Below are positions 1-7,622 of a stretch of DNA of 64,000 nucleotides, piece by piece. How positions within the stretch are numbered: position 1 is the first letter of the stretch; the number at the start of each line of letters is the position of its first letter. Below the pieces are notes generated by a model that did no database searches, was not told the origin of the DNA, and was given only the letters and a program-made list of their open reading frames with translations. The stretch spans positions 6,380,001 through 6,444,000 of the forward strand of contig NZ_CP114036.1 of the NCBI RefSeq assembly GCF_026898115.1, read 5' to 3'. Origin of the DNA: Streptomyces sp. S465 (lineage in GTDB: Bacteria > Actinomycetota > Actinomycetes > Streptomycetales > Streptomycetaceae). The position numbers and the translations under genes are program-made.

Positions 1-3000
1 TTGAGCGTCGCCACCGGGCTGAGCACCATCACATCGCGCTGCCCGCCCTGGAACGCGTGCACCGTCCCCACCCGCACCCGGTCGTCGTCGCGCCACACCC
101 GCGCCAGCGCCTGCTTCTGCGCCCGGAACGGCGTCACGATGCCCACCGTCGCGCCCTGCGGCAGCCGCGCGAGCAATTCGTCCACCACCCGCCGCACGGC
201 CCTGGCCTCCGCGTCGTTGCGCCAGGACTGTCCGTCCCCGCCCCGCGCCGACTCGCCGCCCGGCACGTCCACCCAGCCGAGCACCGGTGCCGGATCGGCC
301 GCCCCCACCGGGTCGAGCGCCGGGACCTGCCGCCGAACGTCGGTGAGTACCTGCAACTGGCCCGCGTAGCAGTAGCCGTTGACGACATCGGCGATCCGCG
401 GGTGGCACCGGTAGTGCTCGTCGAGCAGCAGGGCGGTGTCGCCGTGCTGTGCGGCCGCGTGGTACGCCGAGTGCACGTGGTACACGAGCCGGTGGTCCTC
501 CAGCTGTGCCGCGCTCAGCCCGGCCCGGACCCTCGCCTGCCGCTCCTGCTGCGGCGCGATGTTGGCGATGTGGCCCAGCTGCATCGGGTCTCCGATGATC
601 AGTGCCCCCCGGGCCCGGAAGAGCAGCGGCAGCACCGACGGTATGGAGCACTGGCTGGCCTCGTCGATGACGACAAGGTCGAACAGCTTGGGGGTGAGTT
701 CCAGCTGCCGCACCGAGTGTGTGCTGATCGCCCACCCCTTGATGTGTGCCATCAGGTTCTGCTGGCTCTTCCGGAACCCCGAACGGCTCCGCAGCGCCTG
801 GAGCCGCTGCCCCATCAGCCCGCGCGCCCGCGTCAGTGTCTCCGCCGACATCGCGCGTGACAGTTCGGCGGACAGCTCCGACAGCGCATCCGCTGTCTCC
901 AGCCGCGCCTGCTTCAGCCCGCCCTCGTCCCAGCCAGTGTGCTCGGGCACGAGCTCCCGCAGCCGGCGCTCCACGGCCACCGTGTCCGCCAGGGCTTCCA
1001 GCAGCTCCGGCGGCACGGGGCGCTCGTTCGCCCACCCCGGCCACGGCGGGCCGTCGCCCTCCGGGGCTCGGACCGCCGCGACCAGCGCGGCCAGGGCCCG
1101 AGCCCTGCGCCACCCGCCCAACAGCCACCAGCGGGTCCCGGCCGCCTTCCGGGCCCTGCCCTCCCAGCGTCCCAGCACGGCCGCACTGTCCCCGGCCGCT
1201 GCCCACGCGGATCTCAGCAGCGTCAGCGGCAGCTCCAGCGCGGCGGCTCGTTCTTCCCGCTCCCGGAGCAGGTCCAGCAGGCGCTCCTCCTCACTCACAC
1301 GGCGTTCCGCCTCCTCCCGCTGCCCGATGGCCCGCGCACGGGTGTTGCGCAGCTCCCCGCCCACGGTCGCCGAACCCCGCCGCGGGGCCTTTACGGGCTC
1401 ACCGAGCAGCCGCTCCAGCTTCTCAGCCTCCTCCTTCAACGCCTTCGCGTTGCCTGTCCGCATCATGAGCCCCGGCGCGATGTCGTCGCAGCGCTTGGCG
1501 ACGACGTCCACCGCCTCGTTGTTCGTGGACGCGACCAGCACGGACTGTCCGGCGGCGACACAAGTGGTGACGGTGGCCGTGACCACCTCACTTTTGCCCG
1601 TGCCGGGCGGTCCCGTGGCCACTGTCAGCGCCCGCGTCATCGCCGAGGAGACCACCAGCTCCTGACTCTCGTTGCACGGCCCCGGCGCCACCACGACGGC
1701 CTGGGAGTCCGCTCCCGCCTCACCGCCGCTCAGCAGCGCTTCCAAGGCGGTGCCGGGGATCTGGCCGGTCCGTGTCGACATCTGCAGCAGGTTGTCCACC
1801 AGCCCCTGCGTCGCGTTCGCCTCCACACCCGACGGCACGAGCAGGACGGCCGCGTTGTGCGCGCCGGGCCGCAGAGCTTGATCCACCGTTCGCTCGCTGA
1901 GCGCAGACGGATCGAGCGGCTCCAGCTCCGGCAACTTCAGTTCCTCCAGCAACTGCCGCACGGCCCGGAGCATCTGCGCGTCGTTGCCCTCCTGCCAGGT
2001 CGGCTGCCAGCCGGCGACGAGGTCGGCCGCGTCGTCAGCCTCCAGCAGTTCCGAGACGACACCGGTGTGGAGGGACGGCACCCCGGTCGGCCGGAGTACG
2101 TCCTGGCCGTTCTCGTCCGGTGCGAGTTCCATCTGCTGGATCAGCAGCGGCGCGATCGTCACGGACGTACGTCGCCCCCGACCGCCTCCCTCGCGTACGG
2201 GGAGCGTGACGGCCGGATAGCCGTACCAGTACTCCTGCTGCGATCCCGCGTCGCCGTCGCCCCGGCCCGGCCGGGCCTGTGGCCTGGGGAGTTGCCCGGG
2301 TGCCTGGAAGGTCGAACCCCGCCCCGACTGGATGACCTCCTCACCCCTGCCCAGCAAGAAGTACCCCGAATTCCGCTCGCTGTCGCGGTCGGGCAGCATC
2401 CCGGCCGCCGCCTCGGCGGTGAGGCACTGCACGTAGTAGCGCAGCAGCCGCTGCCAGTCCACGCCGTCCCGCGCGTCCACCGCCGCCAGTTCCCGGGCCT
2501 TCAGCAGGGCGGGGGACTGCCGCGCCGCCTCCGTCGCGTCACGCGGCGGCGTCGGGAGGTGGACGGGTCGCGCCACGGACAGCGCGAAAGGCAGGCTTCG
2601 CGTGGCCCGGAACGTGGACTTGGTGGGGCGCTGTCCCTGGGGCACGCCCTTGCGCGTCATCTGCGCCGTCAGGTACTCGAACAGGTCGTCCGGAGTGATC
2701 CAGCCGCCGCCTTTGATCAGTCCGTTCCGCAGCCCCTCCACGATCTCACCGGTGAACCGGGACGTGCCGAGTGTGGACCCGGGCGGCGCCATCGCGGAGG
2801 CGGACTGCAGCGCGTCGGACGCGGTGATGAAGTACACGCCGGTCGGCCGCAGCAGCGTGCTGGGCGCGGGCCGCTCATCGGCGTCGCCCGGGGCGCCCTT
2901 GGCGGTCCAGCCCTGGACGACGGAGCCGCTGGAGCAGCAGTCCAGCAACACGAGCTTCGACGGGGCACGGCAGGACTGGAGCACCCGCTCCAGGAACTCC

Positions 3001-3338
3001 GCCGGTACGGCTGTGCCCGGCAGGTCGTCGGGGTCCGCGTCCCGGGTGAGGAAGTACAGCTGGTTGTCGTCCTCGCAGAATTCGCCGTGCCCGCTGAAGT
3101 ACAGCAGGGCCGTTTCGCTCGGCTGCCGCTCCTCCAGGAACGTCTCCACGGCGTGCAGCATCTCGGCGCGGGTCGGCTCTGCGACCATCGCGCAGTCGTT
3201 GTACATGCCGATCTCGGTGTTCTCCAACACCGCCCGCATGTAATGCAGGTCGGCACGGACGGGCGGGAGATCGGGGTAGGCGTCGCTGTCGTATGTCGAG
3301 ACGCCGACGAGCATGGCGTACCGGTCGTTGTCGGTCAT
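1..3338 (-). CDS. Caspase-like peptidase fused to superfamily 1 helicase (partial, C-terminus beyond the window)
   Basis: Reading from ATG at 3338, 1112 residues lie in the window. The first ~230 residues form a caspase/metacaspase (peptidase C14) domain: an N-terminal YAMLVGVSTYDS strand, FSGHGE with catalytic His84, and LLDCCSSG with catalytic Cys135 (preceded by Cys134). A long linker follows, then an Upf1/Dna2-type SF1 helicase: Walker A GPPGTGKS (Lys582), a predicted alpha-helical/coiled insertion at ~600-830, Walker B DEAS (Asp892), GDPMQL, YRCHPRI and, at the left edge, VHAFQGGQRDVM. The rest of the second RecA lobe is outside the window. The start lies 6 bp after the EACC1-like gene, so the two are almost certainly co-transcribed. 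I infer a nucleic-acid- or NTP-sensing conflict protein whose helicase controls a suicidal or regulatory protease. Domain calls are confident; the biological role is inference. Confidence 0.88.
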   Translation of the reverse strand, partial: MTDNDRYAMLVGVSTYDSDAYPDLPPVRADLHYMRAVLENTEIGMYNDCAMVAEPTRAEMLHAVETFLEERQPSETALLYFSGHGEFCEDDNQLYFLTRDADPDDLPGTAVPAEFLERVLQSCRAPSKLVLLDCCSSGSVVQGWTAKGAPGDADERPAPSTLLRPTGVYFITASDALQSASAMAPPGSTLGTSRFTGEIVEGLRNGLIKGGGWITPDDLFEYLTAQMTRKGVPQGQRPTKSTFRATRSLPFALSVARPVHLPTPPRDATEAARQSPALLKARELAAVDARDGVDWQRLLRYYVQCLTAEAAAGMLPDRDSERNSGYFLLGRGEEVIQSGRGSTFQAPGQLPRPQARPGRGDGDAGSQQEYWYGYPAVTLPVREGGGRGRRTSVTIAPLLIQQMELAPDENGQDVLRPTGVPSLHTGVVSELLEADDAADLVAGWQPTWQEGNDAQMLRAVRQLLEELKLPELEPLDPSALSERTVDQALRPGAHNAAVLLVPSGVEANATQGLVDNLLQMSTRTGQIPGTALEALLSGGEAGADSQAVVVAPGPCNESQELVVSSAMTRALTVATGPPGTGKSEVVTATVTTCVAAGQSVLVASTNNEAVDVVAKRCDDIAPGLMMRTGNAKALKEEAEKLERLLGEPVKAPRRGSATVGGELRNTRARAIGQREEAERRVSEEERLLDLLREREERAAALELPLTLLRSAWAAAGDSAAVLGRWEGRARKAAGTRWWLLGGWRRARALAALVAAVRAPEGDGPPWPGWANERPVPPELLEALADTVAVERRLRELVPEHTGWDEGGLKQARLETADALSELSAELSRAMSAETLTRARGLMGQRLQALRSRSGFRKSQQNLMAHIKGWAISTHSVRQLELTPKLFDLVVIDEASQCSIPSVLPLLFRARGALIIGDPMQLGHIANIAPQQERQARVRAGLSAAQLEDHRLVYHVHSAYHAAAQHGDTALLLDEHYRCHPRIADVVNGYCYAGQLQVLTDVRRQVPALDPVGAADPAPVLGWVDVPGGESARGGDGQSWRNDAEARAVRRVVDELLARLPQGATVGIVTPFRAQKQALARVWRDDDRVRVGTVHAFQGGQRDVMVLSPVATL

Positions 3339-3344
3339 ACGCGC

Positions 3345-3779
3345 TCAGCCCGCCGCCGTCGTGTCGCCGTCGTCCCCCTCGCGGCCGTCGGCGGGTTCGC
3401 CGCCACCGGCGAGGAACCGCTCGATCCGCTCGTCGTCCTCGCGCGCCTCCTTGCCGGTGATCTGGAGGGTCGCGCCGTCGGGCCGCCTGGCGACGATCGT
3501 CCGCTGCGGCACGCGGGCCAGCCAGATCTGCACCGCGGCCGCGACCAGTGAGCCGGCGCTGATCAGCACCCCGACCGTGTCGACGGACAGCCCGCCCTTG
3601 TCCATGCCTCCGAGCTTCGTGTCCTCGGGCGCGCGCTGCCGGGGGATGTCCAGGGCCGCGCCCGGATCGGTGTCGGCGATCTCGGCAAGGAGCTCACGCG
3701 CTTCCTTGCGGGCGCGCAACGGGTCCTCGTCGACGATGGAGATCCGGTATCCGGTCGGGTCGTTGGGCGCGGTGGTCAC
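3345..3779 (-). CDS. EACC1-like (effector-associated constant component) small protein
   Basis: The encoded protein has 144 residues from GTG 3779, which is preceded by a strong AGGGGGGA ribosome binding site; an in-frame ATG at 3833 would add 18 residues but has poorer signals. After a polar N-terminus comes a hydrophobic segment (DTVGVLISAGSLVAAAVQIWLA), then a basic strand-rich tail (RTIVARRPDGATLQITGKEARED) and an acidic low-complexity end. This order of a helix, then charged strands containing DG and a G-K/E motif, is what I know from the EACC1 family, which sits next to caspase, trypsin and other effectors in actinobacterial NTP-dependent conflict systems. It lies directly upstream of the caspase-helicase gene and probably acts as its adaptor or regulator. 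The family assignment is by eye. Confidence 0.7.
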   Translation of the reverse strand: MTTAPNDPTGYRISIVDEDPLRARKEARELLAEIADTDPGAALDIPRQRAPEDTKLGGMDKGGLSVDTVGVLISAGSLVAAAVQIWLARVPQRTIVARRPDGATLQITGKEAREDDERIERFLAGGGEPADGREGDDGDTTAAG

Positions 3780-3850
3780 GGTGCGTCCCCCCTGGGCTTC
3801 CGTGGTGTGGTCGGGCCGCGTGGGCGGGCCCACACGGAGCGCACGAGGTT

Positions 3851-3863
3851 AGTCCTCAGGACT
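3851..3863. promoter_or_regulatory. 13-bp palindrome upstream of the EACC1-caspase operon
   Basis: AGTCCT-C-AGGACT lies about 70 bp upstream of the EACC1 start, in the only intergenic space before the degraded mobile-element genes. It could be an operator for the conflict operon. No convincing -10/-35 pair was found around it. Confidence 0.25.
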
Positions 3864-4015
3864 GACAACGGGCGCGTCCATTACCGAAAACCGCTGGTCC
3901 TTGGCGCGAAAGCGGCTGGCTGATGGCGGGTACGCGTCCCTCAGCGGAGGCGCAGGCTCGGCCCATACGATCTTCCACGGTCCGCTTTCGCGTGGGGCGA
4001 CCGCCCAACGGGTAG

Positions 4016-4423
4016 CCAATGGGGCGACTGTGGGAGGCCCCGGCCGGACTCGACGTCGTTCGGCGGCGATCTCGTCGGGCGTCGGGTGCCGCGCTTTGGG
4101 ACTCGGACCGACGTGCGGCCCATCGCCTCGTGCGGCTGGGGAGGGAGCGGCTGACTTCGGCGGCGGTCGCCGGCTACATCGCGAAGTACGCCACCAGGGG
4201 TGCCGAGTCGGCTGGTGCGGCGGACCGTCGCATCCATCACGCGCGAGACCTGGCCACGCTGCCCGTACGGGACCACACCCACGAAGACGCGTCGGTACTC
4301 GAGACCACGCTGACCGCACTGCGTCAGGCACGGGCCGAGCACCGCTGGGCCACTGGCGATGGCGGGCGTGGCTACAGTCCGGAGGCGGCCTCGTGGCTGC
4401 TCTTCGGTCCGGGAGGGCGGTGA
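4016..4423 (+). pseudogene. Replication initiator (RepSA-type) remnant of a pSAM2-like integrative element
   Basis: One frame encodes VAGYIAKYATRGAESAG, the signature of actinomycete integrative-element replication initiators, followed directly by LTALRQARAEHRW from the extreme C-terminus. The ~100+ residues normally lying between them are missing. Just upstream, around 4090-4130, a different frame reads RFGTRTDVRPIA, resembling the segment that precedes the signature in intact RepSA proteins, so a frameshift is also present. There is no start or N-terminal replication domain. The gene is therefore a decayed remnant with a frameshift and internal deletion. It ends 5 bp before the excisionase-like remnant, keeping the usual rep-xis order. 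Confidence 0.72.
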
Positions 4424-4428
4424 CGGTC

Positions 4429-4635
4429 ATGGCGCGTGAGAAAGCAGAACTTCTCACCGTTCGGCAAGTGCTGGAGGAAGCGGATGGGTTCCGGACAGGT
4501 GATGGGGCTGATAGGGAGCGCGGTGAGTATTCGGCAACTGACCTCAGGAATGTGGAAACGGATGTACCGAATCTTCGGATCGTCCCTTGCGATGACGTCC
4601 TTGAACAGACTCGCGCTCGATTCCGGAGGTCGTAG
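4429..4635 (+). pseudogene. Excisionase (Xis, MerR-type HTH) remnant
   Basis: A 68-codon frame opens with MAREKAELLTVRQVLEE, matching the N-terminus of excisionases that follow repSA in pSAM2-type elements. It closes with PNLRIVPCDDVLEQTRARF, resembling their C-terminal LPNGxLRI...WLEQRR segment. The central helix-turn-helix (typically S-R-x-T-F-Y-R-W-R) is replaced by unrelated sequence, so DNA binding is unlikely. It starts 5 bp after the rep remnant. No integrase gene follows; that position is occupied by an acetyltransferase gene. Confidence 0.6.
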
Positions 4636-4729
4636 CTGCCCGTGTTGTCCCGGGGCGAGCGCTGAAGTCGCTTGGTTCTAGGCCTTCTCTTTCGGATCAC
4701 TCTCACGAGCGTGCGATAGGTTGCCCGCC

Positions 4730-5278
4730 ATGACCGGACTCGGACCCGTCGCCTGGCCACCCGCCCCGATAAGGACCGAACGGCTCATGCTCCGCGAGTC
4801 CGAGGCCCGGGACCGTGCGGCGTTCATCGAGCTGTTCGCATCACCAGAGGTGCGCACCTACCTCGGTGGCCCTCGACCGCGTGAGGAGCTCGAACGCGCG
4901 GTGCCTGAGGTACCCGGGCGACGCCCTGGCCTTTTCGTGGTCGATCTCGACGGAGCGATGATCGGCACGATCACGCTCGATCGCCGCGATGCGGAACGCC
5001 CGGGTCACGTCCGTCCGGATGCCGGGGAGGCCGAGCTCGGTTACATGTTCCTGCCGGAGGCATGGGGACGCGGGTACGCCGCCGAAGCGTGCGCAGCGGC
5101 ACTCGACTGGTTCGCCCACGCACTTCCCGGTGAGCCGGTGGTGCTCTGTACCCAGACCGCCAACGATCGCGCGATGCGCCTCGCGGCGAAGCTAGGGTTC
5201 ACCGAGGTGGAGCGGTTCGAGGAGTACGGCGCCGAGCAGTGGTTCGGCGTATGGTCCTCGGTCACGTCGTCCGGCTGA
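4730..5278 (+). CDS. GNAT N-acetyltransferase (RimJ/RimL type)
   Basis: A 182-residue protein of the usual length for Acetyltransf_3 enzymes, which transfer an acetyl group from acetyl-CoA to an amine (protein N-terminus or small molecule; substrate unknown). It opens with the typical IRTERLMLRESEARD. The acetyl-CoA-binding motif A is ELGYMFLPEAWGRGYAAEA (~residues 105-125), and NDRAMRLAAKLGF is the conserved motif B helix. ATG 4730 was preferred over TTG 4721, which has no better ribosome binding site. It stands alone between the decayed integrative-element genes and tRNA-Arg, where an integrase would be expected, so it may be cargo acquired with the element. Confidence 0.85.
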   Translation: MTGLGPVAWPPAPIRTERLMLRESEARDRAAFIELFASPEVRTYLGGPRPREELERAVPEVPGRRPGLFVVDLDGAMIGTITLDRRDAERPGHVRPDAGEAELGYMFLPEAWGRGYAAEACAAALDWFAHALPGEPVVLCTQTANDRAMRLAAKLGFTEVERFEEYGAEQWFGVWSSVTSSG

Positions 5279-5372
5279 GCCCAGGCCGTCGAGCCGGGCC
5301 CAAGCCATGTTGCCAAGCCTGCTCAGGCGCCTCATGGGGCTGTGTTCGGCGGCGTCCGGTTACGCATACGCG

Positions 5373-5412
5373 AAGACCCCGCATCCAGCGACCTGGCTGG
5401 TGGCGGGGTCTT
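5373..5412 (-). terminator. Hairpin downstream of tRNA-Arg
   Basis: AAGACCCCGC and GCGGGGTCTT form a 10-bp perfect stem; a CCAGC/GCTGG pair can form inside the 20-nt loop. It begins about 20 nt past the tRNA 3' end and fits a factor-independent terminator without a long U-tract. Confidence 0.6.
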
Positions 5413-5430
5413 TCGGCACCTCGTGCGAGG

Positions 5431-5502
5431 TGCCCCCGGCAGGATTCGAACCTGCGCACACGGCTCCGGAGGCCGTTGCTCTATCCCCTGAGCTACGGGG
5501 GC
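5431..5502 (-). tRNA. tRNA-Arg, anticodon CCG
   Basis: The minus strand folds as a standard cloverleaf: acceptor GCCCCCG/CGGGGGC with discriminator A, D-arm GCTC...GAGC, anticodon stem ACGGC/GCCGT with loop CTCCGGA (anticodon CCG, reading CGG), and T-arm GCAGG-TTCGAAT-CCTGC. The CCA end is not encoded. Its 3' end faces the integrative-element remnant, as expected when a tRNA 3' end served as attachment site. Confidence 0.95.
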
Positions 5503-5728
5503 TTGTCGCTGTTGTTTGCGGCGACGGGTAGAACCCTACCAGCTCGCTCGGGGTGGTCATGAACGCTTATCGGGAGCCGGCGGTCGGGGGAGGGGAGGTG
5601 GGGGTGCGGAGGGGCGTATACCGCATATGGAGGGCGGGGCGCAGGAGTCTTGGGGAAAGGTCCCCCGCACGTGGTGGAAGTGGGGAAAACCCGGACGCAG
5701 CCGCTGCTGCGCGCCTACTCTTCAGGAT

Positions 5729-6160
5729 GTGCCTGGCTTGTCCGGCCGGGTCCTTGTCGTCGACGACAACAAGGTCATCCGGCAGCTGATCAGGGTCAAC
5801 CTCGAGCTGGAGGGCTTCGAGGTCGTGACCGCGGCCGATGGTGCCGAGTGCCTGGAGATCGTTCACCAGGTGCGGCCCGATGTGATCACTCTCGATGTCG
5901 TGATGCCCAGACTCGATGGGCTGCATACGGCATCGCGGTTGCGTGCTGATGCTCGAACGTGTCATGTGCCCGTCGCGATCATCAGTGCGTGTACGAAGTA
6001 CGAGATGGACAGCGGGAAGGCGCTGGGCGTCGATGCCTTCCTCGCGAAACCCTTCGAGCCCGTCGATCTCGTCGAGCTCGTGCGGAGGCTGATGAGGCAG
6101 GGTGCGGCCGGTGCAGCGGCGCCCGACGATGCCGAGCCGGTCGTGGGGCCCACCGGGTAG
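5729..6160 (+). CDS. Single-domain response regulator (CheY-like)
   Basis: The 143-residue protein is a receiver domain alone: acidic pair Asp12-Asp13, phospho-acceptor Asp56 in ITLDVVMPRLDG, Ser86 of AIISA, and Lys107 in FLAKPF. After the domain comes only a short Ala/Pro-rich tail, so there is no DNA-binding output; it would signal by protein contact. GTG 5729 starts directly before the conserved domain; an ORF extending upstream to 5516 is not supported by a ribosome binding site or conservation. No histidine kinase gene is adjacent (orphan regulator). Confidence 0.85.
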   Translation: MPGLSGRVLVVDDNKVIRQLIRVNLELEGFEVVTAADGAECLEIVHQVRPDVITLDVVMPRLDGLHTASRLRADARTCHVPVAIISACTKYEMDSGKALGVDAFLAKPFEPVDLVELVRRLMRQGAAGAAAPDDAEPVVGPTG

Positions 6161-6180
6161 TGGGGGTGGGCCCCGGCCCC

Positions 6181-6548
6181 GTCCGGCCCCGTGCCGCGTG
6201 CTCGCCCGGCCCGGCTCCGTGCCGCGTGTGTCCGTCCGGCCCCGTGCCGCGTGTGCTCGTCCGGCTCGACCCCGCGTCGCGTGTGCTCGTCCGGCTCGGC
6301 CCCGTGCTGCGTGTGTCCGTCCGGCCCCGTGCCGCGTGTGCTCGCTGGGCCCTCGCGCCGCGTCTACTCGTCCGGCCCCGCGCCGCGTGCGCTCGTCCGG
6401 CCCCGTGCCGTGTGTGCCCGTCCGGCTCCGCACCGCGTCTGCTCGTCCGGCCCCGCGCTGCGTGTGCCCGTCCGGCTCAGCCCCGTGCTGCGTGTGCCCG
6501 TCCAGCCTCCGCGCCGCCCGGTCCGGCCCCGTGCCGCGGGTGCTCGTC
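6181..6548. repeat. Degenerate tandem repeat, ~14 units of 25 or 30 bp
   Basis: The 442-bp space between the response regulator and nrtL is filled by a head-to-tail repeat. Each unit begins GTCCGGCCCC (or GTCCGGCTC with a 5-bp insertion), continues GTGCCGCG and ends TGTGCTC, TGTGTCC or TGTGCCC. About fourteen units can be read, most 25 bp, some 30 bp. All frames stay open across it because unit lengths share no stop codons, which explains the many spurious ORFs here. No gene is called in the repeat. Confidence 0.85.
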
Positions 6549-6602
6549 CGATGGGCGAAACCGGTTCGCTTGTCCACCCCCCTCCTCCCATACGCTTGTC
6601 CC

Positions 6603-7583
6603 GTGACTCCCGCCCAGCTCTCCCGCACTGTGCTGCACACCGTGCGTCGTGCCGTCGAGGACGACGAGCTGTGCGTTGCCGTGCCGGAGCGGGTGAAGGT
6701 GCGGACTCCGCCTCGGCCCGGGTGTGGGGATTACGCCACCAATGTTGCTCTCCAGCTGGCCGGCGCTCATGGTGAGGCGCTCGTCATCGCCGAGGTTCTG
6801 CGGCGGCGGCTCGTCCGTACGCCCGGGATCGCTCGCGTCGACATCGCCGAACCCGGGTTTCTCAACATCACCCTTGACGCCACCTCCCATGCTCAGCTCG
6901 TGCGGGACGTCCTCTCCCAGGGGCTCCGCTACGGGCACGGTGACGCGCTCGCGGGGGTCTCCGTTCCCGTCGGGTCCAGTGATGAGGTGCGGGCCGCGCT
7001 GGTCGGGCATGTGGTGCGGGGGCTCGTCGCGGCCGCCGGGGGAGTCGTCGTCCGGGGGGACGGGCCTGTTGTGCGGGCCGTTCCGGTCTCCGGGCGTGAT
7101 CTGCTCACCTCGCTCGGGTCCGACGCCGCCCGCTGGGCGCTGCTCCGGCCCGCGGCCCACGATCTGCCCGATCTCGACCCCGCCCGCCTCCTCTCCCAGC
7201 GCGAGGACAACCCCCTTTTCCGGGTGCGGTACGCCCATGCCCGTGTTCGTGGCCTGGTGAGGAACGGTCGGCAGTTCGGCATCACGCCCGGCCCCGGCGC
7301 CTACCACCACCCCGCCGAGACCGCCCTCCTCGCCCTCCTCGCCGACCATCCCCGCACCGTCGCCGCTGCCGCCCGGCATCGTGCGCCTGACCAGCTCGTG
7401 CGGCATCTTGTCGCTACCGCCGACAGTTTTTTCCGGTTCCATGACGTCTGTCCGCCCCTCCCGTCCGGCGAGGTCAAACCCTCGGCCGCCCACCGTTCCC
7501 GGCTGGCCCTTGCCGAGGCCGTCGGGGTGGTGCTCGCCGGCGGCCTGCATCTGCTCGGCATCAGCGCACCCGCCCACCTGTAA
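6603..7583 (+). CDS. nrtL: ArgS-related anticodon-binding protein NrtL
   Basis: A 326-residue protein related to arginyl-tRNA synthetase but much shorter than the ~550-600 of true ArgS. It keeps the N-terminal ArgS additional domain (CGDYATNVALQLA and GFLNITLD are typical Arg-N motifs) and the C-terminal DALR anticodon-binding domain (FRVRYAHARVRGLVRN, then DSFFRFHDVCP). The intervening Rossmann catalytic core with HIGH and KMSKS signatures is essentially absent, so it cannot aminoacylate. Actinomycetes carry this paralogue next to lysA; I know it under the name NrtL. GTG 6603 is chosen because everything upstream in frame is repeat. It ends 39 bp before lysA and may be co-transcribed with it. 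Confidence 0.85.
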   Translation: MTPAQLSRTVLHTVRRAVEDDELCVAVPERVKVRTPPRPGCGDYATNVALQLAGAHGEALVIAEVLRRRLVRTPGIARVDIAEPGFLNITLDATSHAQLVRDVLSQGLRYGHGDALAGVSVPVGSSDEVRAALVGHVVRGLVAAAGGVVVRGDGPVVRAVPVSGRDLLTSLGSDAARWALLRPAAHDLPDLDPARLLSQREDNPLFRVRYAHARVRGLVRNGRQFGITPGPGAYHHPAETALLALLADHPRTVAAAARHRAPDQLVRHLVATADSFFRFHDVCPPLPSGEVKPSAAHRSRLALAEAVGVVLAGGLHLLGISAPAHL

Positions 7584-7622
7584 GACCTTGTCTGCACGAC
7601 TCAGAGAGACAGCGAAGACAGC

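Noticed and set aside
939..3551. An 870-codon plus-strand reading frame
   Set aside because: Opposite strand of the caspase-helicase gene, which has intact catalytic motifs; the plus frame shows only Arg/Pro/Gly filler.
5303..5430. Second attachment-site copy or integrase remnant beside tRNA-Arg
   Set aside because: No repeat of the tRNA 3' end and no tyrosine-recombinase motif could be found in 5279-5430 or around 3850-3960.
6181..6548. Tandem repeat as a CRISPR array
   Set aside because: Units abut with no unique spacers and no cas genes are nearby.
6102..6602. In-frame N-terminal extension of nrtL through the tandem repeat
   Set aside because: The extension is Cys/Arg/Pro-rich repeat translation with no conservation; GTG 6603 gives the family N-terminus.
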